From: Geosiphon pyriformis
Taxonomy: Eukaryota > Glomeromycota > Glomeromycetes > Archaeosporales > Geosiphonaceae
Assembly (NCBI GenBank): GCA_016748015.1
Contig: JAAOMT010000067.1
Location: forward strand, 124,001-188,000
Length of the DNA: 64,000 nt
Reading direction: 5' to 3'
Shown: piece after piece, positions 37,554-47,279 of the stretch
Layout: each line of letters starts with the position of its first letter
Position numbering within the stretch: the first letter of the stretch is position 1
Program-made: the position numbers and the translations under genes
The notes under the pieces: model-generated
Seen by the model: the letters and a program-made list of their open reading frames with translations, nothing else
Told to the model about the DNA's origin: nothing
Databases searched by the model: none

Positions 37554-38312
37554 TTACCAGATTTCATTTTTGTTGTGTGGGTAACCTTCTAAGTGAGAGA
37601 TTACTCGGTGCCAGGCGGCTGTTATTGGCATGTCGCAACTCACCCAATCACTAATGAGGATTGTGTATTGGCATGAAGTGTCGCACATTTCTTCTTGACC
37701 AGGAATGTCATTCCACATTCCTTTGTCGAGTAACTGTTCGCCGCAAGCGAGACATGGTTTGTTGTCCCACTTGCCTTGTCGTTTTGGGTAACTATAGCAT
37801 TCTCTATGGCATGGTTTGCAGTAGTAGTGGGTTCATGTCTAGTAGTCTTCGTTTGGTGTGATTCATGCTCCCATGGAAAAAAGTTTCTTCTTGCAGTCCT
37901 GACATTTTAAGGGAATGTAAGGTGGCTTCTTTACTGGCTTACGTAAGTATTTTCTTTTCCAGCCACTGGTTATTTTTTCTGTGGCTTCGTTGGCTTTTCC
38001 AGATAAGTCTTCTTCTTTCTTCTTTCTTTTCCCTTTTTTTTCCCAGCTGGTTGGTATTGCTTTGCTTTCGTCATCATTATTCCAGGCATCAATAGTGGTC
38101 TCACAGGTATGTTCTTCTGTTTCTGTTCTTTTTCCTTTTATATTGTTCATTTCTTCCCAGTCTAGAATTGGTGGTAGCTCATTGTGTTTGACGTCGGCCC
38201 ACAATACTTGGTACATCTTCCAAGTAGGCTTTGGTTTTTCCTCCTCGAAATCGATGAGCAGCATTGATGATGTGACGTTGTTAGGTTTGAAATGGCCACA
38301 CGTAGCTAGTAC
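37554..38312 (-). pseudogene. Cys-rich module between protease and dUTPase, element A
   Basis: Same frame as the flanking domains. After a charged Lys/Glu-rich stretch (38264-37950) come Cys pairs: IPLKCQDCKKKL, YYCKPCHREC, KPCLACGEQLLDKGMWND, EMCDTSCQY, continuing into CNYCLIPC and YCNEC of the next open stretch. The spacing suggests several zinc-ribbon or RING-like sites. In-frame stops at 37863 and further down. B and C have the same module. I do not recognise a named family and would not assign a function. Confidence 0.7.
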
Positions 38313-38918
38313 TTACGTGTATTGGCTGTTTTGGCTAAGTTGGAATTCCTGTGTGTTTCAGTCAAGCATTGCGTTGGTTTTGAACAACCAGTTGTTGTCA
38401 ACGAGAGCTTGGTACTGGGTTGCTTCCATTACTAATATCTTGATTGATACAGTGATACCATTGATTTCAATGGATAGATTGTTAATCTCGCCAATGGGAG
38501 TTTTGGTTGCTCTATCGGCTGTTATGATTCTGGCACTGGCAGCACAATCAACTTGGCAACCTAATTGGTCCATAAGTTGTCATGTGATAATGCTGCCTGC
38601 TAACCCACTATCAAGAATAAGCTTGATGGAATGGCCATCAATTTTGGTATTGGTGTACATCGCCGTAATGGGTTTTTCCTCAATAGTGGCTTCGCTGAAC
38701 AAAAGAATTCCTGATGGTTCCTCAATTTCAAATGGGAATATGGTTGCAAGTGACTCGTCTTCTGTGACAGTGGCTGGTGGAATATTGCTGGTGAGTGTTA
38801 ATTGTTGGTTGGATCCCGAATTGGTGTTGGTGGCATCTTCTGGGGTAACCAAGAGACTTAAATAGTTCTGGAAATTTGGGTTTTGGATGGCACTAGTACC
38901 CGAATTTTGTGAATGCAA
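38313..38918 (-). pseudogene. Retropepsin-type protease of element A
   Basis: The open stretch 38918-38580 ends IKLILDSGLAGSIIT, with the catalytic Asp intact but the Ser/Thr-type position after Gly changed to Leu. An in-frame TGA (38580) follows, then the second lobe: ARIITADRATKTPIGEINNL, VKILVME-type strand and ALVDNNWLFKTNAMLD. A TGA at 38358 replaces the Trp seen in B (NWKTQEL). Another in-frame stop, TAA at 38313-38315, sits where B and C also have stops. It would process Gag-Pol. Inactive as read. Confidence 0.83.
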
Positions 38919-41019
38919 TCCTAATGGTAAGTTGAAAGAACTGGGGATCAGTTAGTGGACAACTATTGCCAATCTCCAGTTTTGTGTTATTCTAGATCTG
39001 GGGTGGCCTGATGTTATATTAACTGAATTTTGGGGTGGTGTCTGAATTGATTGGGGTTGATAAATTATTTGGGGTTGTGACTGATAGATTACTGGTGGCT
39101 GTGGTTAATAAATTTGAGGTTGATATACTGGCAGTTGATAGATTGGTGGCTGCGTCATTAGCAAGTAAGTAGTTTGATCTTGATTTGGGTAATGATTCAG
39201 AGTTTGAAATCTGTGATCAAGATTTTGATATTGATTTCCCAATTGTGAATTGTTGCTATAAAATTTGCAGTCTGTTTTTATGTGTTCTTGTTTACCACAG
39301 TTGTGGCAAACACATGTTTTTGGCTGCCATGACTGATTAGGTGCTGCTGATGATAATGATAGACATAACTGATTTTGGAAATGATTCACATTTTCTGGAT
39401 TGTTGTGTTATTGTGGTAGTTGATAAATTGCGCGATTGTCAGTTAAGTATTCCTTTAACTTCTGATTAATTGAATCACTGAATTGTTTCAATTTAGAATC
39501 CAATTCAGATGATCTATTCATCACTAGGTTCACAGCATAGGCATAATTGACTTCTAATTTGGCAGATTTGAAATCTCTGGCATGTGTGACTGCATTCTGG
39601 AGAGTGGTTGGATACAATGGGCATATGTGTTGCAGGATGCTACTGCACAGACCATGAATAAATTGATTGAAAATTTGTGGCACTGTGAAATAATTAGCAT
39701 CAATTGCTTGGATTTGTTGGAGATTTCTATGGAAGTGTCCCAGATATGTGGTAACTGCTTCAGTTTCTCCTTGTTTAATTGTAGTGAAAGTGTTGGCTAA
39801 TCTGTTGATACTGTTGTTATTGCTAAAGTATCTCAAAAATTCTAATTTGAAGGTGTTGAAATCTTGGAGTTTGTCAATCAGGCTTTGATACCATAAATCT
39901 GCTGTATCCTTAAGAAAATAAGGTATGACTTACATGGCTCTGACGTCATTCCATCTATTGGCTGTGATGGCTTTTTCTATATTGTTTAGCCAAACTTGTG
40001 TGTCATCCTCTTTGTTGGTGAATTTGTCAAGCTTTGTGATTGGTGCATATGCCATTTGTTGTTGTTGCTGTGGTGGAAGTTGTTATTGTTGTTGAGGTAA
40101 TACTGGAAGTGGTTGTTAATTTTGTTGGTTCAGTATTTGGATGGGCTGACCAATTAGTTCAACTGGTGGTTAATCAATGACAATAACTGGAGGTAAGTGT
40201 TGATTAATTACTTCGGAGTTTTGATTTTGTGGTGCTTGAATATTTGGAGTTTTGATTTCTGAATTTTCTCACTGAGTTTAAATGTTCGGGAATTCAAATT
40301 CTGGGTTTTCAAGGATCGGGTTTTAATAAGTAAATTTTTGATCTTCCGATTTTTCTTCCTTTTCTTCTTCAGATAGTTCTCATGGGGTAGTGGTTCCAAA
40401 GTCCAGTTGAGGTGGCAGTGATCAAATTCCTAATGGTGTTAGTGATTGCAACTTAAATCCTTCAAAATATTTGCCATATAGTCCTAGTAGATCTGTTTTT
40501 TTTTGTTTACTTTGGAATAGAAATTGTCTGAATGTTGATATCGCGTTTGATGTGGACGTATTTGCTAATGTTATATTGATGGCGCTTCCTGGTGTGTAGT
40601 GATAAGATGGAACAGTTGGTGATTCAACTCTTGTTTTCTTCCAAGTGGGTGGTTGTATCCTTTTGGGTGTTACTGCTGGTGTTTGTAGTTTTCCTTTGCC
40701 TTTATTGGTGTAAGTAATTAGATATCTTTGTTGGGTGTGATGTTCAATTTCTTTGTTGATCTCAGTAATAAAGGAGGCAAAATTGTGATTTGTTGGCAGA
40801 TTGGTATTTTTGAATTAATTCTCTATAGAAAGTTTCCCTGGCTGATTCAGTATTCACTGGTGTTCCTAACAAAGAGAAAATCTTTTCATTGATGTAAAAA
40901 TTAAAGACTGATTTGGCAGATATATGATTGTGGTTTAATCCCAAATGTTGACAATAGTGTTGAAATAAGGATTTTGCGAATCCTAAATGGTTTACTCCTA
41001 TGTTTTCTAATTCTGCCAC
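38919..41019 (-). pseudogene. gag of element A
   Basis: The frame opens at GTG (41019, context AAAAGTGGCAGAA) with no in-frame ATG after the primer-binding site. The first about 70 codons (VAELENIGVNHLGFAKSLF) are one nucleotide out of frame with the rest; the slip lies in an A/T run at about 40806-40811. The main frame then gives a Pro/Gln-rich linker, the capsid-like block (YFLKDTADLWYQSLIDK, FLRYFSNNNSINRLANTF, TYLGHFHRNLQQIQ) and a CCHC knuckle, CHNCGKQEHIKTDC (about 39300). Several stops (for example 39408, 39105). It stays in the same frame as protease and RT, so A has no gag-pol frameshift. Confidence 0.83.
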
Positions 41020-41062
41020 TTTTGGATGGTGTTTGTTGGTGCTGGTTTTTTGTAAGATTATA

Positions 41063-41079
41063 CCTCACAGGAAGCACCA
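41063..41079 (-). other. Primer-binding site of element A
   Basis: The minus strand reads TGGTGCTTCCTGTGAGG starting 2 nt after the 5' LTR. The TGG start fits pairing to a tRNA 3' CCA. The tRNA is not identified. Confidence 0.8.
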
Positions 41080-41081
41080 AA

Positions 41082-41834
41082 TGTTACAGGTGACAATTTC
41101 GGGTGTTAAATTAAATATGAACTCATAACTTGGTGCTCAAAGCTATTCTTGTTGTTGATGATCTGAAGGTTTAGTATCTGAAAGTTTTGTATCTGAAGAG
41201 TTTGGTTGAGTTTTTTGTATAATGGACAGAGATTATATGGTGATAGTTTTTTCCGTAGCTTTCCGAAACCACAGTTTTGTCAATTTTTTTCTCAGCTTGA
41301 TGGCCAGTATTCTTTCTAATAAGCTATCCTCAATTGAGTGTTTTACCCTTATTTCTGGGTCTTTTACCAGTTACATTTATTCTGACGTCAGTGCCCCGCA
41401 CGTTAATCCTTAATAGAGTTAGTAAACAACAATAAAATCAAAGCAAGAAAATAAAAAAAATAAAATAAAATAAAGAAAGAAAAGAAATAAGCCAAGATGA
41501 TTTGCAAGTTAGTATTTCATCAATAGCCATGATCAAGAGTTATTGTTCCAGTATGGTTAAGTATCAATTATTATCAACATAAAGTATTGATAGTGGAAAT
41601 GAGTTTGAGATAACAAATAATTATTTATTGAATGATTGTAATTTGGAGAGTTGCTTAGATTAAATCTAAAACTAAGAGGTCTGTCTTTTCAGTTTCTAAT
41701 CCTGCTGCTATATATACATAATTGAGATTCCTCAATTTCTCGATTTTTCATGACAGGAATCCTGAAATTCCTGGAATCCTGTGATTCTTTTGAGAGGAAT
41801 CCTGGAATTCTGGAATTCTGTAATTCCTTATCAG
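41082..41834 (-). repeat. 5' LTR of element A, first part
   Basis: Collinear with 31783-32530. It is interrupted after ...CCTTATCAG by element B; the rest of the LTR is at 51724-51852. Confidence 0.92.
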
Positions 41835-42820
41835 TGTTACCAGAGGTTTTTGGTCTTTTCTTAGCTCTTGTATGTTTGTTGTAATGCTGTTAATTCACGA
41901 TTATGGAAAGTGTTTGAACCTCCGATAACTGAATTTATCTTCAAATTATCTTCTATAATTTGAACTGCTGGGCTTATAAATAGAATGGCCAATTCTGTGC
42001 CAGTTACTTTGTATAGTTACATTGTAGTAAACGTCAACTCTTTCCCAGAAATTGTTCATCTGAAAGCTCACTAAAAATATGTAGTTACTTTGCTGTGAAA
42101 GTCAACTCTTTTACAGAAATTCTTGTCTGTAGGATACTCAAATGATTTATAATAAGAACAGAAAGAAAATAAAGGAAATGTAAAAAAAAAAGTAAAACTG
42201 ATAATTTATAGGAGCTGTTTCGGATCCAGGCCTGGAAGTGCTTTAACAGTCTACTGAAATTGGTAGCTAATCAATTTCAAACTGTTAGTAGAAATTGGTT
42301 AATTTCAAGGGAAATAATTTAAGAATTTGGCTTTTCGAATTTATTTGATATTTATTTTGTTTTTGTGTGTAAAGAATGATTCTAATTATTAAATCTGAAG
42401 TAAGATACATTTTCTTGAAGAGAAAAGCTCTTCTTTTATACAACTTGTCATAACACTATTTTATGAACTTGAACTTTGCTCTTTTCTACAATTTTGCTGA
42501 ACTAAAGATATATTTTGGCAAACTACAAGTTATTTCTGCGAACTATTAGATATTTCAGTGAACTATCAATTATTTCGGCAAATTTCTACAAATTTCGGCA
42601 AACTTTTGAATGTTACATATTTCAGGGTATTGCATGATTGATCATTACACTTAGGTTACATTTGTGTTATGTACAAATTGGGTTATTAATTAAATGATAA
42701 TTTCGGACATTTTGCCAATGTAATAAGTGATAATTTGAAATAATAATATATGCTAATTAATGATAAAATTTATAAGGGTAATTTTATGCTAAATAATATT
42801 TCTAATTTTGTCTGGTAACA
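41835..42820 (-). repeat. 3' LTR of element B
   Basis: 986 bp. It contains an imperfect direct duplication of about 65 bp (42005-42070 and 42072-42140, both with GTAGTTAC...GTCAACTCTTT...CAGAAATT) and several diverged units of the kind TTTCGGCAAACTA (about 42515-42610). The minus strand reads CTATTTATAAGCCC near 41970, a possible TATA box. Confidence 0.93.
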
Positions 42821-43508
42821 TAACCTCCTCCTCAAAACTGAGCTCCATCGAAGTCCAAGTACTGTCTGTAATTTCCAGATAATAATCCAAAATTATTGAA
42901 GAAATTTGGTCTGAAAATTGTTGAAATTTCAGTTCTGTGAGCTTTCCAATGTATTGAATCTTCAAAGGCTGTAAAATTGGGTTTTGTAGGACGTTTTCAC
43001 AGGTATGAAATAGGTTATAAAGTCTAAGAGCAGCTCTTAGTTTATAATGACTGTTTGTAGGTCCAGCTGTTGTCTTGAATTCATTGTAGAGTTGTTTCCG
43101 AATAGCTTTTTTTGTGAGGTTTGCTGCTGTAAGCTCCTGTTTTTGTTCATGAAGTGTTTTTCCAATGTAGAAATATCTATATATTGGAGTATAGTTGTAG
43201 TTTTTTTCATTAAGACACAGTTGAAGTTTTTGTTGAATAGTAGCATTCAGTGGAATACTAATAGGAATGAGTATTAAGTTTTCTCTTAAAGCAAGCTTTA
43301 GAAGTTTTGGCAGGTGAATTCCAGAATAACTTCTTGTGTTCTTCTTATACAGGTGATATTTTTGTGCATTTGGGGCTAAATTTGTAACTACTTCTGTTTG
43401 GGTATAATTAATGTGGTTTCCAGTAACAGTAATAGATAATTTGGGTATTGTTTTTAAAGCTAACATTAGTTTTTGGAATAATTATTGAATGTTTTGAGAA
43501 ATAGACAT
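42789..43508 (-). pseudogene. ORF3 of element B (one premature stop, otherwise open)
   Basis: An ATG at 43508 (SISQNIQ) is followed by TAA at 43482-43484, probably a former CAA. From the next ATG (43466) 225 codons are open to 42789. N-terminus: LALKTIPKLSITVTGNHINY; middle: RYFYIGKTLHEQKQELTAAN and LRAALRLYNLFH; C-terminus: IGKLTELKFQQFSDQISS, then SFEEEVMLPDKIRNII. The last residues are written by the polypurine tract (EEE) and the first 32 bp of the LTR. Mostly helical and basic, with no signal peptide or membrane span. The middle recalls hypothetical proteins expanded in Glomeromycotina (memory, weak). Function unknown. Confidence 0.75.
42821..42833 (-). other. Polypurine tract of element B
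   Basis: The minus strand reads GAGGAGGAGGTTA immediately upstream of the 3' LTR. It is read as coding sequence by ORF3. Confidence 0.85.
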
Positions 43509-43630
43509 TATAAAAGATTTGAAAATAAAAGAAAATTATTTTTGGTGTATGGGTTTTTATGTTATTTTTGTTTTGTTTTTGTGAAATTGTTTCTAAATTA
43601 TAATGATATAACTATAATGATAAATTTAAA

Positions 43631-45016
43631 TTAAGTGTTTAAGTTGGGAGGTTGTTCAATGACAACTATTGGTTCTAATTTTTGGAGAATATTTTTGGAA
43701 TTGATTAAAGAAAAATGTGTACCAATTTGTGAAATTAATGGTTCAAGATTGTTTCTGGAATTATAGTGTTTCAAACAATCTCTATGTGCAACTTTTGCTA
43801 GAATTTTGTCATCAAGTCTTAGCTTGTATGATCCATTGCCTAGGACTTCATGGATAAAGAATAGTCTATCCCATTTATTTTCAAATTTTCCACTCCATTG
43901 TTTTTCAGCTTTAGTTCTATGTAAGAGAACTTTGTTTTCAATTTTAAATCCATTGGTAACTGGAGGCAATTTGTCATCATGCCATTCTTTTTGTTGAGCT
44001 TGGAAGTGTTTAATATGGGTGGCTGCTATTCATTATTTTCTTTCCAATGTGCTAAGCAGAGTGTAGGCTCTTTGTTGTAGTGTTTCCTGGAAATTGTTTT
44101 TATCAATTGGTTGTATTGGGTATGTTTCCATGATGAAACTAATTGGTAATGTTGCTGTCCTTCCATAAGTTAAATCAAATGGTATGTGTTTTGTGGTATT
44201 TTGTTTTAGTGTTCTATATGCCAGTAATACTGATAAAATAAAGAGATCCCATTCTTGCTTAAAATTGGTTGAGACTTTGGCTAATGATTCACACAATGTT
44301 CTGTTGAAACGTTCTACAAGTCTATTTGTTTATGGATGGTAGGGTGAAGATAATAGTCTCTTGACATTAAATTGTCCACAAATTTTCTAGATTAAATTGT
44401 TCACAAAATGTGTTCCTTAATCAGATAAAAGTTCTATTGGGCATCCATGTCTACAAATGATGTCTTCATAGATGAAGTTTGTTACTGATTTTGCATCTGT
44501 TCATTGAATGGCTCTGGCTTCAGGCCATTTGGTGAGATAGTACACAGCTATTGCAATATAAAGGTTTCCTTGGTTTGTGATGGGGAGTGGTCCGACTAAA
44601 TTGATATCAACTCGGTCAAACAGCTGTTCAACTTTGATTGGGTTTAAAAGTTCTATAGAGTGAGTTTCTTCTCTTCTTTGACAACTATTACAAGACTTAA
44701 CATATTCATGAATGTCTTTTCTCATTTGAGGCCAAAAATAATATGCTAGTGTTCTCTGGGTGGTGCTGTCTTTTCCTAGGTGTGCTGATGAAAGGTCTGA
44801 ATGCATGTTATATAAAATGGTTTCTTTTTCATGTTCTTGTATTAATCTGAGTGGATTTTTTAGGTTTCTGAAGTTTCAATAATAAATAATGTTGTTGTGT
44901 AAGAAATATTGTTTGGCTTGTTGTTGTAACCAATGTTTTTCATTTGGGAACCAATCTGTTGGGATTGTTAATGTCTCCAGATATTGTTTAAAATTGTTGT
45001 AGTTTTCGGGGTTCAT
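43631..45016 (-). pseudogene. Integrase of element B, separate frame
   Basis: An ATG at 45016 (NPENYNNFKQYLE) opens a frame of about 462 codons, almost the same length and start as in A. N-terminal zinc site: MHSDLSSAHLGKD ... CNSCQRREE. Core: FDRVDINLVGPL (first catalytic Asp changed to Asn), ELLSD then a stop then GTHFVN, and TNRLVERFNRTL (catalytic Glu intact). C-terminal domain: NKVLLHRTKAEKQWSGKF ... EVLGNGSYKLRLDD. Stops at 44501, about 44430, 44330 and 44033-44036. +1 relative to RT. Confidence 0.85.
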
Positions 45017-46472
45017 TGTTTGTTGTTTTGTTGTTAATTCAAATGGGTGTTGTTTTTATGTTCTAATCTTGCCTTATTCTTGAGAAACAATCAACATTGG
45101 TGTGGAGTTTTCCTGGTTTGTGATGTACAATGAATTGGTAGTTGGCTAAAAATCTTGTCCATCAGGTTTGTTTGACATTCAGCTGAGTGTTTTTGTTTTG
45201 AAGCCATTTGAATCCAATATTATCAGTAATAATATCGAATTCTTTGGGTTAGAGGTAAAGGTTGAAGTGATGTAGGGCCCAGATTACTGCTGCAGTTTTT
45301 AATTCTGTTGCAGGGTAGTTTTTTTCAGCTGGCTTCAATGTTTTGCTAGCATAAGCAATTACTCACTCATTTCCATTGTTATCTAATTGTGATAGGATGG
45401 CACCAAAGACAGTATAAGAGACATCTGTTGTTAACCAGAATCGGTTGCTGAAATCTGGGTAAGCAAGAATTGGAGCTGTGGTTAGTTTTTCTTTAAGGAT
45501 TTCAAATGTATTTTGGTGTTCAGCAGTCCATTTGTATTTGACATTTTTGGTGATAAGCTGGTTGAGAGATTTTGCGATTTCTGAGAATCCTTTGATAAAC
45601 TTCTGATAGTAGGAGGCTAACCCTATGAATCCTCTTAATTCTGTAGTGTTTTGAAGAGTTTTGAAGTTTTTGACAGCACTGATTTTTCCAGGGTCTGGTT
45701 TGATTCCATTTTTACTAACAATGTGACCAAGAAAGACCAAGCTTGTTTTTCCAAAGTAGCATTTTTCGATGTTGAGTTTCAGTTCTGCTTTTTGTAATTG
45801 TTGAAATACTTCTTGCAGGTGTTTTAAGTGTAATTCAAATGATAGAGAATAAACATCAGTATCATTAAGATAAACGACTACTAACTTCCAAAGGAGTCCT
45901 TTGTACACAATATCCATTAATCTCTGAAATGTTGCTGGTGCATTGCATAATCCAAAAGGCATTACATTGAATTTGTAGTTTTCTCCTTGGGTTGTGAAGG
46001 CTGTTTTGGAATGATCTTTGGAATTCATGGCAACTTGCCAGTATCTGCTTTCTAGATCTAGTGTTGAAAAGTATTTTGATTTTCCAAGAGCATCTAACAT
46101 GTCATCAATTCGGGAAAGAAGGTAAGCATCTTCCATGGTGATGCTGTTGAGTTGTCAATAATTAACACAAAATTGTATCTTTCTATTTTTCTTCTTAACT
46201 AGGATCACAGACAAGGCCCATAGACTCATTGATGGTTGAATAAGCCCATTGTTAAGCATCCATTGTACTTCTTTTCAGATAAATTGGTGGCTTTTTGGAG
46301 CAACTCGGTAGGCTTGTTGTCACCTTGGTTTGGCATCTCCTGTATAGATTTGGTGTTAAACCAAATCAGTTCTTCCTAAGTCATTGTTGTTTTCGACAAA
46401 GATATTGGCAAATTCTGCAATTAGCTCTTTAAGCTGGTTTTGTTGTTGTGGTTCAAGTTGTCTCATGTTGAT
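45017..46472 (-). pseudogene. Reverse transcriptase and RNase H of element B
   Basis: Open piece 46136-45363: [81 protein letters not shown] (YLDD has become YLND), LVFLGHIVSKNGIKPDPGK. RNase H: WLTTDVSYTVFGAILSQ, PAEKNYPATELKTAAVIWA and DIITDNIGFKWLQNK with its acidic residues visible. Stops behind 46473, at 45363 and further on. The RT catalytic Asp loss makes it inactive. Confidence 0.87.
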
Positions 46473-47279
46473 TCAAGATAGTTTTTCTATAACAACATGG
46501 TAGTTTTCAGAGCTGGTGTTTGGGTTGATTTTTGGTAGTAAATGTCCAATAATTTCAGAGAAATTGGAGATTGTTTGGGGTAATTCTTGTTGAAAGATAT
46601 TACTGTGAATAACTCCAATTTCTAAGTTATTTAATAAAACTATGAGGAAATTGTTGGGATTGTAAAAAGTAACTCGGATTTTCTTTGTTCCTTCTGGAAT
46701 ATAAATGTTTGGGATCGAGATATTATATTCCAAGCAGATTTGTTTGTTGGACTCAAAAATTTGTTGTGTGGTTGTTGGCTTTTCACAAGTGTAAATTTCA
46801 GTGTGTTTTCCAAAGAGTGAAATGGTAATTGGTTGTGGAAGTTGTAAAATCTAGTAAGATTCTTTCTGTTTATTGAGAGCTATGTTTACTAAAACTGTGA
46901 ATTGTCCAGTTGAACCAAAACCTTGGGTTCTTCTTTCACTTTTTCCCAATAGTTCTCTTTAATTGACTAATTGTAAACCCAAAATGTTGATTAAAAGTAA
47001 ATAAATGGCTTGAGCAATTTTCTCAGCATGTTTAATCTTAAATGGCTTGTCAGTTTCATTTTGGAGTATTATTGTTATGTCACCAGTATATCCAGCATCG
47101 ATTATTCCTCTTTTGACATTGATTTTTTTGCTTGCCAGAGAGGACCAGGAGGCAATTTGAACCATTGCTCCTGGTGGGATTTCAAGAGCAATTTTGAGGT
47201 TGATTTTTGTGAGAGATTTGGGTTTGAGAATGAGAGTATCCTTGTCTGGATATCTTAGGTCATATCCAGCATTAATTTT
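46473..47279 (-). pseudogene. dUTPase domain and linker of element B pol
   Basis: The best preserved dUTPase motifs of the window: I AGYDLRYPDKD (about 47279), PPGAMVQ, II ASWSSLASKKI (Trp probably from Arg by CGG to TGG), III RGIIDAGYTGDI with the catalytic Asp, IV AEKIAQAIY, V RTQGFGSTGQF (about 46900). One in-frame TAA at 46959-46961 separates IV and V. The linker follows (SIPNIYIPEGTKKIRVTFYN ... ISNFSEIIG), resembling A's HIPAKSYNRIKIPIYNN. Placement between protease and RT is the same as in A and C. Confidence 0.87.

Noticed and set aside
37981-38865. A 294-codon + strand ORF
   Set aside because: Antisense to A's protease and Cys-rich region, which shows clear family motifs on the minus strand. 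The protein is hydrophobic and Ser-rich, as expected of an antisense frame.
42789-43466. env-like gene for ORF3
   Set aside because: No signal peptide, transmembrane helix, furin-type site or Cys pattern; the protein is basic and mostly helical.
43631-43969. Chromodomain at the integrase C-terminus
   Set aside because: The tail after the GPF-type domain lacks the aromatic cage pattern and is low in similarity. I see no chromodomain in A, B, C or D.
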